Positions 1 through 7,718 of a stretch of 64,000 bases of DNA are shown here, one piece after another. Source of the stretch: JASHVB01 sp035523995. GTDB taxonomy: Bacteria > Pseudomonadota > Alphaproteobacteria > Acetobacterales > Acetobacteraceae. Within the stretch, counting starts at the first letter, position 1; the number at the start of each line of letters is the position of its first letter. The translations under genes and the position numbers were made by a program. Below the pieces are notes generated by a model that did no database searches, was not told where the DNA came from, and saw nothing but the letters and a program-made list of their open reading frames with translations. The stretch is from the NCBI GenBank assembly GCA_035523995.1, contig DATKPQ010000011.1, positions 1 to 64,000 of the forward strand, given 5' to 3'.

Positions 1-142
1 CGAAGCAACCTCGGTCAAATCGGCGCACGAGCGCCCCCTACCTGCCTGAGCGAGACCGCTGCGGCCAGGAGTACCGCGGCGCGGAATTACGATTTTTTCC
101 GACGGCTCCATCTGTGGTGGATATAATTTGTCATCGGAACCA
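1..142. other. Intergenic start of window
   Basis: No gene is seen here. The first bases (CGAAGCAACC...) resemble one arm of the dispersed GCGACGAAGCAA palindromic element found at 23.46, 30.85 and 50.15 kb, so the window probably begins inside a copy. A T-rich stretch follows near 91-98. Confidence 0.3.
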
Positions 143-1009
143 CTACACCGGATGCCGCGCAAGGTGCGCCAGCATCAGCGCGTTGACTCGCTCTGGGACC
201 TGATTGGCGGCGTAATGCCCCACGCCGGCGAGCGGGGCGAACGTGTAGTCAGCCGCGATGAACTCTGCGGTGCCTTCGGCCGCCATGCGGCCGACCGTGT
301 CGTCGGCATCGCCCCAGATCAGCAGCGTCGGCACACGGGTGGGACCCACCGGCGCATGCCCCGTGCCACGGGCGCGGTACCAGCCGATCGCGGCCGCCAT
401 CGCCGCACGATTGCCGATAACCGAGATGTGCTTCTCTATCGCCGCCTCCGGCACCCCGTTGCGGCGCAGCCGCGCACGAACCCAATGCGCGTCGTCCGCC
501 AGCACCTTGTCCTCGGCCCCAGGCTCCAGCAGCCATTTGTGATGCGCAGAGCGTGCCGGTTGATCCGGATCCTCCCGCATGGCGCGATTGAACGCGATCG
601 GGTGCGGACGCGACAGCATGGTGAGCGAGCCCAATCGTTCGGGCCAGCGATCGGCGATGCTCCACGACAGGCTGCCACCCCAATCGTGCCCGGCAAGGTG
701 AAAGCGGCGGTCGCCATGCCCGAGCCCGGCAACGATCGCCATGGCATCGTCAATCAACACGTCGATCATGTAGTTGGCATGCTCTGCCGGGTCCGGCCGT
801 GCACCGGCTGCATAGCCGCGCTGATTGGGGGCAGCCGCGAAATAGCCGGCCTCGGCCAGCGCAACCACCTGCGATTCCCAGTAGTGACGGGAGACGCAGA
901 AGCCGTGCAGCATCAGGACCAGCGGCCGGCCAGGGTCGCCGGCGACCGAGACGTCGAAGTCCATCCCCGGCGCCGTCCGCACGATGCGTGTCTCGATCGT
1001 CGCGGTCAT
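143..1009 (-). CDS. Alpha/beta hydrolase (epoxide hydrolase / haloalkane dehalogenase-like)
   Basis: This is a 288-residue cytosolic alpha/beta-hydrolase fold protein. The oxyanion-hole HG motif is at residues 35-36 (LMLHGF). The nucleophile elbow reads GHDWGG, so the nucleophile is Asp109 and not Ser. That is the hallmark of the epoxide hydrolase/dehalogenase branch, which works through an ester intermediate opened by water. A candidate acid lies in IWGDADD (about 233-237) and the catalytic His is at about 265 in GVGHYA. The substrate cannot be told from sequence. It is transcribed in the same direction as the dioxygenase just upstream (27-bp gap), so the two may share a transcript and a degradation role. 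Confidence 0.85.
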   Translation of the reverse strand: MTATIETRIVRTAPGMDFDVSVAGDPGRPLVLMLHGFCVSRHYWESQVVALAEAGYFAAAPNQRGYAAGARPDPAEHANYMIDVLIDDAMAIVAGLGHGDRRFHLAGHDWGGSLSWSIADRWPERLGSLTMLSRPHPIAFNRAMREDPDQPARSAHHKWLLEPGAEDKVLADDAHWVRARLRRNGVPEAAIEKHISVIGNRAAMAAAIGWYRARGTGHAPVGPTRVPTLLIWGDADDTVGRMAAEGTAEFIAADYTFAPLAGVGHYAANQVPERVNALMLAHLARHPV

Positions 1010-1036
1010 CGTCGTCGCCTTTGCCGTGCGCCGCGC

Positions 1037-1918
1037 TCAGAAGGGACGGTCGCCACGCACCAGCATCCGATACAGCCGCCGATGCTGGCTGTGATCGTAA
1101 TCGAAGCCGGCCTTATGCAATGAGGCACGATCATCGATGATCAGCAGGTCTCCCTTCTCGTACTCGTGCGCATAGCAGAATTGTGGCTGCGTGATCCTGT
1201 CGGTCAGCTCCTGCAGGAAATCCTGGGTTTCTTCGGGTGACATGCCGGTGACCGTCTCGGTCTTGCCCTTATGAAACCAGACGGCCTTGGTGCCGGTCTC
1301 CGGATGGGTGCGGACCAGGGGATGCACCGTCGGCGGCTTTTGCGCCTCGAGCTGGGCCTTCACGGTGTCCGGATTGCCCGTCTTCATCCGCGCGCTGCTG
1401 ATCAGCGTATTCTCGGTCTTCGCGCCGGCGATCTTCAGTTTCACCTCGTCCGGAAGCGCTTCATAGGCCGCACGCGCGTTGCAAACCGATGTCGCGCCAC
1501 CCTTATCCGGCACGGCGACCGCATAAAGCATGGTGAACTTGGGCGGCAATTCCTGATTGGTATGGTCGGTGTGCCACGTGGCGTTGGCGCCAACTTTCGC
1601 GGGCTGACCCTTGCTGTCCTTGTGACGGTTGTCGAGCACACTGATCAACGGGAATCCGTCAACCAAATAGCGCCGGTTCTGGTCCTCCATCAACTCGCCG
1701 AACATTTCCGCCGCGGCTTGCAACTGGCCCGGGCTGAGATGCTCCTGCCCACGAATCACCAGAACCACATTGTCGACAACAGCGTCGTAAAGCTTCTTCT
1801 GCGTCGCGTCATCGATGGGATGCGCAAGGTCGATACCGGTGACAATGGCGCCGATGTGCTCTTTGACCTTGGCAATCTGCATGGCTTGTGTGGCTAGGCT
1901 CGATGCGGCAGCGCTCAC
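1037..1918 (-). CDS. TauD/TfdA-family Fe(II)/2-oxoglutarate dioxygenase
   Basis: This predicted non-haem Fe(II), 2-oxoglutarate-dependent dioxygenase has about 293 residues, the usual size for TauD/TfdA. The proximal metal ligands are the HTD triad (TWHTDH, about residues 116-118) and the distal His is at about 268 (ASLHKA). The 2-oxoglutarate-binding Arg lies shortly after, in HRRLYR. The start is taken as GTG at 1918 because a perfect AGGAGG (bases 1928-1933) sits 9 nt upstream. A longer GTG start at 1945 would lie upstream of that site, and an ATG at 1882 lacks a good ribosome site. Members hydroxylate or desulfonate diverse small acids; the substrate here is unknown. Confidence 0.85.
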   Translation of the reverse strand: MSAAASSLATQAMQIAKVKEHIGAIVTGIDLAHPIDDATQKKLYDAVVDNVVLVIRGQEHLSPGQLQAAAEMFGELMEDQNRRYLVDGFPLISVLDNRHKDSKGQPAKVGANATWHTDHTNQELPPKFTMLYAVAVPDKGGATSVCNARAAYEALPDEVKLKIAGAKTENTLISSARMKTGNPDTVKAQLEAQKPPTVHPLVRTHPETGTKAVWFHKGKTETVTGMSPEETQDFLQELTDRITQPQFCYAHEYEKGDLLIIDDRASLHKAGFDYDHSQHRRLYRMLVRGDRPF

Positions 1919-2351
1919 GATCTGGCTCCTCCTGTCTCGGCCCACGGATTGCGGCGGGTGTGGGTCGCTTCTCCGGCAAACACGCTCGCCGGCAGGATCG
2001 GCCGAACATCCGCATCGATCAAGTGCCGCACGGTCACCCTCTCGCGTCAGGCAATCCCCGGGTCGTCAGATAGTTGCGCCGGCCGGGTCAAGGCCAGCCA
2101 TGACGGGAGGCATCGCACGCTACGCTCCCATTTCGCCGCGTGTCCGCTGCACCGGCCGGCGGCAACGCCCATTGAACCGCGCATGCCTCATACCAGCCAA
2201 CGTTGAGCCTGACTCACCCGTGTCATGGCCGGCGAAGGCCGGCCACCCACGTCTTTCTTGGACGCGGCTTGGAAAGACATGGATGGCCGCGACAAGCGCG
2301 GCCATGACACATGGGGCACATCGGTCAATCTTTTCGCCTGGTATCAGATGA
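1919..2351. other. Intergenic region with palindromic repeat
   Basis: About 430 bp separate the dioxygenase start from the end of the next gene. No convincing coding sequence is present. The right half holds a cloverleaf-type palindromic repeat (2220-2311, listed separately). A partial related piece (GGCCGGGTCAAGGCCAGCC) is near 2080-2100. Confidence 0.5.
2220..2311. repeat. Dispersed cloverleaf-type palindromic repeat
   Basis: The outer ends read TCATGGCCGG... and ...GCGGCCATGACA and are inverted copies of each other. Each end also holds its own small hairpin (GGCCGGCGAAGGCCGGCC; GGCCGCGACAAGCGCGGCC). A central stem pairs CGTCTTTC with GAAAGACATG. Related elements occur near 7505-7617 and 42565-42665. 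Such three-hairpin repeats are common intergenic elements in Alphaproteobacteria. Confidence 0.6.
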
Positions 2352-3161
2352 TCAAATCCCGCGGAATCCCGGGCGGCGCTTTTCCATGAAGGCGCGGCGG
2401 CCTTCGATGAAATCCTTACTGGCGAAGCAGGACTGCACCAGCCGGTCGCTCAGCGCGAGATCACCTTCGGGACCTTTCAACAATTCACCAACCGTGCGCT
2501 TCAACGCGTGCATGGTCAGCGGCGCGTTATCGGCGATCGTCGCGCAATAACCGCGTACATAGGTTTCGAGTTCCGCCGGCGGCAGCACGCGGTTGACCAG
2601 CCCCATCGCCAACGCCTCGGCCGCGGAGAAATGCCGCGCAGTGAAAAAGATCTCTTTGGTAAACGACGGCCCGACCAGGTCCATCAGCTTCTTCACGCCC
2701 TTGTGGCCGTAGCCGACGCCCAGCCGCGCCGCAGGAATACCGAACTTCGCATTATCCGCCACGATCCGCAGGTCGCAGCTCACCGCAATGCCGAGGCCGC
2801 CGCCGATGCACCAGCCGTGGATCATGGCGATGGTCGGTTTGGCGCTGTCGTGCAGGCGGCGGGACGCCTCGTTCACCGCATTCTCGTACCGGATATTGGC
2901 TTCCGGCGAGCTGCGGGCTTGCTCGAACTGGGAAATGTCGGCACCGGAGACGAAAGCGGTCTCACCGGCACCACGCAGCACAATCACGCGTACCGCGGGA
3001 TCGGTTTCAAAGCGGTCGATGATTGCGGGAATGGTTTCCCACATTTCCAGCGACACAGCATTGCGGCGCGCGGGGTTGTTGAAGACGATCCAGCCGACAG
3101 GGCCTTCGATCTGGGCCAGCATCTTGTCAGTGGGAAGGGTGATCGCAGGCGCGGTTTCCAT
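2352..3161 (-). CDS. Enoyl-CoA hydratase/isomerase family protein
   Basis: A 269-residue crotonase-fold protein, full length for the family. It acts on CoA thioesters in fatty-acid or aromatic-acid degradation. Visible motifs are the N-terminal FNNPARRNAVS, the oxyanion-hole segment SGADISQF, and the second oxyanion/substrate loop IHGWCIGGGLGIAVSCDLR. The position that carries a general-base Glu in classical hydratases is occupied by the GVGYGHKGVKKL segment, so isomerase, hydrolase or decarboxylase activity cannot be excluded. It shares strand with the thiolase/MFS group upstream and could be part of the same CoA-ester pathway. Confidence 0.85.
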   Translation of the reverse strand: METAPAITLPTDKMLAQIEGPVGWIVFNNPARRNAVSLEMWETIPAIIDRFETDPAVRVIVLRGAGETAFVSGADISQFEQARSSPEANIRYENAVNEASRRLHDSAKPTIAMIHGWCIGGGLGIAVSCDLRIVADNAKFGIPAARLGVGYGHKGVKKLMDLVGPSFTKEIFFTARHFSAAEALAMGLVNRVLPPAELETYVRGYCATIADNAPLTMHALKRTVGELLKGPEGDLALSDRLVQSCFASKDFIEGRRAFMEKRRPGFRGI

Positions 3162-3228
3162 GCGCGGGGTCCTTTAAAGCAACGCGGGTACGACGCGGGA
3201 ACACGACAGAAAGGGAGGAGAGGCGCGT

Positions 3229-3298
3229 ACCGGCCCGATCACCCTCACCCCCGCGCTTGCGCGCTCGACCTCTCCCGCGCCATCCGCGGGAGAGGTTT
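3229..3298. repeat. Dispersed palindromic repeat entering the MFS gene end
   Basis: A perfect 11-bp inverted repeat (CCTCTCCCGCG, 3269-3279; CGCGGGAGAGG, 3285-3295) is followed by a GCGCGCAAGCGC hairpin and the tail GGGTGAGGGTGATCGGGCCGG on the minus strand. The same tail recurs at 13590-13615. The element supplies the last 17 codons and the stop codon of the MFS gene, and could also act as its terminator. Confidence 0.65.
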
Positions 3299-4555
3299 CA
3301 AAAGCAGCCATAGCACAATCAAGGCGTTACCGACATTCCACGCCACGCCGTTGGCGAAAGCCGCACGATAGGAGCCGGTCAGGTCGAAGATCGCACCGGA
3401 CATCCAGCCACCCAGCGCCATGCCGAACAAGGTAGCCATGATCACGATCCCGACTCGCATGCCCGCCTGCTTTGCCGGGAAATGCTCGCGTACGATGATC
3501 GCGTAGCAGGGCACGATGCCGCCCTGAAACAAGCCGAACAAGGCGGAGATGATGTACAGCGACGTCAGGCCATTCATCAGCAGGTAAAGCACCAGCGCCG
3601 TCATCTGCGCCAGGGAGCCGAGCAACAGTGTCCACAACCCGCCGATGCGATCGGCGATGAAGCCAGAGCCAATGCGGCTGACCACGCCGCACGCCAGCAT
3701 CAGCGACAGCATCCGCGCACCGGCCGCGACGCCGTACCCCATGTCGCCGCAATAGGCGACGATCTGCACCTGTGGCATCGACATCGCGACGCAGCAGCAA
3801 ACGCCGGCGAGCGCCAGCGCCGTCTGCAATACGCCCGGACTGACCCCAAGCGAACCTGCTGTGCGAACCGGCGTCCTGCCGCCCGTGGACAGGCCGTGCA
3901 GCGGCGGACGCCGGCGCAGCAGCAAGGCCAGCGGCAGCATGGTCGCCGCACAGAACAACGCGATATCGAGATGCGTCTGCCGCCAGCCGGCGGCGCCGAT
4001 GAAATGCGTCACCACCGGCGGCCAGAACGCTCCGGCAACGTAATTGCCGGACGCGCAGATCGTCACCGCCAGGCCGCGCCGCCGGTCGAACCAGTGCGAC
4101 ACGTCGGCCATCAGAGGCACAAAGGTCGCAGAGCACCCGAACAATCCGATCAGCACGCCATAGGCAAGGGCGAACTCCCACAACGTGGTGGCGAACCCTG
4201 CCGCAAGATAGCCCAGCGTCAGCGACACCGTCCCGCCCAGCACCGGCAGCATTACGCCCAACCGGTCGGTCATGCGCCCCATCAGCACGCCGCCAAGTGC
4301 AAACCCGATCATGCAGCACGAGTACGGCAGCGACGCATCGCCGCGGGCAATGCCAAACTCGACCTGCGCCGCCGGCAGCGAGGCGACCATCGACCACATC
4401 CCAACGCCGCCGATGCTGGACAGCAGCAGCGCGACGCCGAGCCGGAACCAGGAATACGGCGAGTCGATCAGGGAGGCGTGTTCGGAAATCAGGGGGCCTC
4501 GTTGGAAAAGATGATGGTGCCCGACGCGGCGAACATGCCGCCAACGCCATGACAC
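3245..4555 (-). CDS. MFS transporter (monocarboxylate/oxalate-type)
   Basis: An inner-membrane major facilitator protein with about twelve hydrophobic segments. The motif-A-like loop GRMTDRLGVML follows the second segment and a large cytoplasmic loop sits mid-protein. It probably imports an organic acid used by the adjacent CoA-ester genes. The start is uncertain. The only ATG that keeps the first membrane segment is at 4555, which overlaps the thiolase gene by 67 bp and gives an odd WRWRH leader. A coupled non-ATG start (CTG at 4492, overlapping the thiolase stop) is equally plausible. The last 17 residues (LPRMARERSSAQARG region) are translated from a dispersed palindromic repeat. Confidence 0.8.
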   Translation of the reverse strand: MSWRWRHVRRVGHHHLFQRGPLISEHASLIDSPYSWFRLGVALLLSSIGGVGMWSMVASLPAAQVEFGIARGDASLPYSCCMIGFALGGVLMGRMTDRLGVMLPVLGGTVSLTLGYLAAGFATTLWEFALAYGVLIGLFGCSATFVPLMADVSHWFDRRRGLAVTICASGNYVAGAFWPPVVTHFIGAAGWRQTHLDIALFCAATMLPLALLLRRRPPLHGLSTGGRTPVRTAGSLGVSPGVLQTALALAGVCCCVAMSMPQVQIVAYCGDMGYGVAAGARMLSLMLACGVVSRIGSGFIADRIGGLWTLLLGSLAQMTALVLYLLMNGLTSLYIISALFGLFQGGIVPCYAIIVREHFPAKQAGMRVGIVIMATLFGMALGGWMSGAIFDLTGSYRAAFANGVAWNVGNALIVLWLLLKPLPRMARERSSAQARG

Positions 4556-5628
4556 ACCGAGATCTTCGCCCCCCCGACCTGGGCAGGCGCGATGCCGCGC
4601 ATCTGCCGCACGCTCTCCTGCAACGCGTACATGCCGTACATGCCGGAATGCATGTAGGACAAGCCGCCGCCATTTGTGTTCAGCGGCAGTTTTCCCCCGG
4701 GCGCTGTGTTGCGTTCAGCGATGAAGCCCGCCGCCTCGCCCCGCGGCACGAAACCCAGATCTTCCAACCCATAGATCGGCAGATGCGCGAAGGCGTCGTA
4801 GATCATCAGGTGGTCGACGTCGGCGTGCGTGATGCCGGCCTCGCGGAACGCAGTCGGCCCCGCCACACGAAACGCGCGCGACGAGGTGAAATCTTCCATC
4901 TGGCTGACCATCGGCGTTTCCGCGCTTTCGCCGGTACCCAGAATATAGACCGGCCGCGCAAAGCTTTCCGCGCGATCGGATGACGTCAGGATCAGTGCGC
5001 CGCCGCCATCCGTCACCAGGCAGCACATCAGCAGCCGGAACGGATACGCGATCATCCGCGAGTTCAGCACATCGTCCGTGTTGATCGGGTTCTTGAATGT
5101 CGCCCGCGGATTCTTCCCCGCCCACTCCCGCTGCACCACGCACACCTGTGCAATTTGCTCCTCCGTCACGCCGAACGCCTTCATGTAGCGCAGTACGGGA
5201 ATGGTGAAGAGGCTCGGTGGACCCATAGGCCCGAATGGTTGTTCGAACTGGCCGTTCAAACTCGAAGCCGGCACCGGGCGCGGAATGCGCCCAATCCCCG
5301 ACCGGCCGCTTTCGCCGTGCGTGACCAGAATGGTCTTCGCCAATCCCGCCTCGATCGCCGCCGCGGCATGGCGCACATGGATCATGAAAGAGCACCCGCC
5401 GACGGATGTCCCATCCACCCAGGTGGGCGTGATGCCGAGATACTGTGCGATCTGCACCGGCGTTTCGCCGGCGGTGGCGACGCCATCGATATCCTTCGGC
5501 TTCAACCCGGCATCCGCCATCGCATTCAGCGCTGCATCGGCGTGCAACTGGATCTGCGACATGTCAGGAATCACGCCGAGCTTCGTGGTCTCGGCGGCGC
5601 CGACAACGGCAACGGTCTTGCGGCGCAT
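4489..5628 (-). CDS. Thiolase-like protein (SCP-x/lipid-transfer type)
   Basis: A 379-residue thiolase-fold protein of the group annotated as acetyl-CoA acetyltransferase or lipid-transfer protein. The N-terminal segment VAVVGAAET, a Gly-rich loop (TSVGGCSF, about 70-80) and the C-terminal CHGVGGMFAASG loop are visible. The canonical nucleophile motif NxxCxSG is not obvious; the only nearby Cys is in VGGCSF. It may therefore act as a retro-aldolase or other C-C lyase, like Ltp2-type proteins, and not as a true thiolase. It lies 5 bp downstream of a DUF35 OB-fold gene, and such pairs are known to form complexes. Its end overlaps the MFS gene. Confidence 0.8.
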   Translation of the reverse strand: MRRKTVAVVGAAETTKLGVIPDMSQIQLHADAALNAMADAGLKPKDIDGVATAGETPVQIAQYLGITPTWVDGTSVGGCSFMIHVRHAAAAIEAGLAKTILVTHGESGRSGIGRIPRPVPASSLNGQFEQPFGPMGPPSLFTIPVLRYMKAFGVTEEQIAQVCVVQREWAGKNPRATFKNPINTDDVLNSRMIAYPFRLLMCCLVTDGGGALILTSSDRAESFARPVYILGTGESAETPMVSQMEDFTSSRAFRVAGPTAFREAGITHADVDHLMIYDAFAHLPIYGLEDLGFVPRGEAAGFIAERNTAPGGKLPLNTNGGGLSYMHSGMYGMYALQESVRQMRGIAPAQVGGAKISVCHGVGGMFAASGTIIFSNEAP

Positions 5629-5633
5629 GGGGC

Positions 5634-6044
5634 CTATCCTTTCGCCGGGCGGAACAGGGGCAGGGTGATGGTGTCGTTTTGTTTGGAGAACATGACGTCA
5701 AGCGGCATGTCGAGCTGCAAGGCCTCCGGCGTCTGCGGGCAATCGACGATGTTGGTCATCATGTGCGGCCCTTCGGCGAGTTGCACCACCGCAATGGCAT
5801 AAGGCGGGGTGAAGCCGGGCACCGGACGATGGTGGATCACATAGCTCCACAGCACCGCCTTGCCGGAGGCCTTGAAGACGCTGACCTTGCGCGAGGCGCA
5901 CGCAGTGCAGAACGGACGCGGCGGGAAATACACTTTCCCGCAGGCATCGCAGCGTTGCAGGCGCAATTCGCCCTCGCGCGTGCCGTCCCAGAAATGCTGC
6001 GTTTCCGGCGTGGGCTGCGGCAAGGCGCGTCCTGGTTCGGGCAT
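5634..6044 (-). CDS. Zn-ribbon/OB-fold (DUF35) acyl-CoA-binding protein
   Basis: A 136-residue protein with an N-terminal rubredoxin-like zinc ribbon (CDACGKVYFPPRPFC-TAC, about residues 37-55) and a C-terminal OB-fold. This is the DUF35 architecture. Family members partner thiolase-like enzymes, where the OB-fold binds the CoA ester. It precedes the thiolase-like gene by 5 bp on the same strand, which fits an obligate two-subunit enzyme. The W-D-G-T-R-E-G-E-L N-terminal pattern is typical of the family. Confidence 0.85.
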   Translation of the reverse strand: MPEPGRALPQPTPETQHFWDGTREGELRLQRCDACGKVYFPPRPFCTACASRKVSVFKASGKAVLWSYVIHHRPVPGFTPPYAIAVVQLAEGPHMMTNIVDCPQTPEALQLDMPLDVMFSKQNDTITLPLFRPAKG

Positions 6045-6099
6045 GGTGCGACGTTTCCTCTTGCGAAAGACGGACGGATCGGTTGTGAAGAACGATAAC

Positions 6100-6378
6100 T
6101 CAGCCAGCGGCGGGCATCAGACGACCGGCGATATAGGTCGCGCCGGCGGGACCGGCATGCTCTGCGTGGCGATGACCGAGCGGCACCGAGAAGGTTTCAC
6201 CAGTCGTATAGGTTTGGCGGCAGTCGCCGAAATCCACTGTCATGTCACCCGCAATGACCATCAGCCGTGCGTCGAAATCGTGGGCATGCTCTGCCTTCAC
6301 CTGATTCGGCTGCATCGTCACGGTGACGACCTCGCGGCCTTCGTGTTGCAGTTCGGCCTCGAACGCGGTGCGGTCCAT
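6100..6378 (-). CDS. Small single-domain cupin
   Basis: A 92-residue cupin. The conserved metal-binding pattern is visible as EHAHDFDARLMVIAGDMTVDF (first cupin motif, H-x-H) and VPLGHRHAEHAG (second motif). The start is placed at ATG 6378 because AGGAG lies 9 nt upstream. A second ATG at 6384 has only 3 nt spacing. It diverges from the larger cupin-like gene at 6574. Its role is unknown; small cupins act as dioxygenases, isomerases or sensors. Confidence 0.7.
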   Translation of the reverse strand: MDRTAFEAELQHEGREVVTVTMQPNQVKAEHAHDFDARLMVIAGDMTVDFGDCRQTYTTGETFSVPLGHRHAEHAGPAGATYIAGRLMPAAG

Positions 6379-6573
6379 TGGCATGCTCTCCTGGCGTTCC
6401 CTCGGTGGCGACACGCTAAGGCGTGGCGCAACCGGCGGCAACCGGCGCAAGGCGACACGTTGAGCGGCAGAGGCACGAGAGTAATGCGCCCACGGGCGCC
6501 GGCGTCTATCAAACCATTGACAGGCACGCCGCGCAGTTGCCCGATACGCGGCAGATACCGGAGGAACCAAGCC

Positions 6574-7329
6574 ATGATCCTGACGGCGGACAGTTCTCAA
6601 GCGCGTGCAGCCAACCGGCGCAAGACCGGCAACGGCTGGCACACCACCTTCATCGGCAAGAATCGAAATACGTTGCAGCCTGGCGAAGCGCCGCCGGCGC
6701 CAGATGCGATATACCCGATGGCATTCCTGGTAGAGAAGGAGGCCGGCGCCGTGGTGCGTCCGCATTTCCACCAGGCAGACCAGTTCCAGGTCGTGGTGCA
6801 AGGCGGCGGGCGGCTGGGACGGCACGATATCGGCACCGTCGCGGTCCACTATACCGATGCGTGGTCGGCCTATGGCCCGATCGTCGCGGCGGAGGAAGGC
6901 GTGTCCTGGTTCACGCTGCGCAACACCTGGGACCCCGGCGCGAAATACATGCCGGCCGCGAGGTCGGAATTGCGCGCTGCCCGGGCGCGCCACCAACATC
7001 GTGAGAGCACCGGTGCGCCTATGGCACCCTGGTCAACCGCCGAGCTGGAGCGGCTGGGATCCGTCGATTGCGTAGCCGAAATGGCGACGCCGGATGGGAT
7101 GGCCTCGTGGCGCTACCGGCTGCCGGGAGACGCCGCGGCGTTGGGTCCCGATCCGGGCAACGGCGGCGGCCAGTTCTGGCTGGTGCTGGCCGGGCGCGCC
7201 TCCTGCGACGGCTCGGCGCTGCTGCCCGAAGACTCCTGCATGTTCGTGGGGCCGGAGGATGGGACGCTGGCGGTCACCGCGGGTCCGGAAGGCGCGGAGC
7301 TTCTCTGCGTGCAATTTCCCCAACGCTGA
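6574..7329 (+). CDS. Cupin-fold protein of unknown function
   Basis: A 251-residue soluble protein. An RPHFHQADQFQVVVQGGGRLG segment (about 58-78) is a recognisable cupin motif 1. A second, weaker cupin-like half runs from about residue 160 to the C-terminus (QFWLVLAGRASCDGS...CMFVGPEDG), so this looks like a bicupin. The start at 6574 is supported by GAGGAA 7 nt upstream. No enzyme activity can be assigned. It is divergent from the small cupin, with about 195 bp between them that probably holds both promoters. Confidence 0.65.
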   Translation: MILTADSSQARAANRRKTGNGWHTTFIGKNRNTLQPGEAPPAPDAIYPMAFLVEKEAGAVVRPHFHQADQFQVVVQGGGRLGRHDIGTVAVHYTDAWSAYGPIVAAEEGVSWFTLRNTWDPGAKYMPAARSELRAARARHQHRESTGAPMAPWSTAELERLGSVDCVAEMATPDGMASWRYRLPGDAAALGPDPGNGGGQFWLVLAGRASCDGSALLPEDSCMFVGPEDGTLAVTAGPEGAELLCVQFPQR

Positions 7330-7718
7330 TCCCGCCCGCGCAGTGGGCCGGAATGACCAAGCCGGGCGCCGGCCGGAACGAAAAGTGCTGTGACTCTGGG
7401 GGATCGTGCCCGCTGTCATCGCGAGTGAAGCGGCGCAATCTCCAACCGGCGATCGCACCATCTCTCGGGGGGCGATTGGTTCCCTTCGCTACCAAGAAAG
7501 GTCCCGTCATGGCCGGGCTTGAGCCGGCCATCTTCCCCAGCTGATCGGGCACGCACAGAACGCATCCCGATCGACGATGCGTCGATGGCCAGCGCAAGCC
7601 CGGCCATGACAAAGAACGCGTGGCGCGCCGCACTTTCATTCAGCCGCGGGTCGGCCGCGCGGGCCGGTGGCCAACTCGCATCTGGAGCGGCCACCATCTG
7701 TCAAAATCACGACGCTGG
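7330..7718. repeat. Intergenic repeat cluster
   Basis: About 390 bp without a gene, made of dispersed repeat pieces. At 7418-7450 is a GTCATCGCGAGTGAAGCGGC-GCAATCTCC arm. At 7505-7617 is a cloverleaf-type palindrome beginning CATGGCCGGGCTTGAGCCGG and ending CAAGCCCGGCCATGAC. At 7624-7685 is a GGGTCGGC...GGCCGGTGGCCAACTCGC segment that matches elements at 21.97 and 50.22 kb. Confidence 0.6.

Noticed and set aside
2352..7329. Possible classical beta-oxidation operon
   Set aside because: The enoyl-CoA hydratase is present, but no acyl-CoA dehydrogenase, CoA ligase or 3-hydroxyacyl-CoA dehydrogenase is seen, and the thiolase-like protein lacks a standard nucleophile motif.
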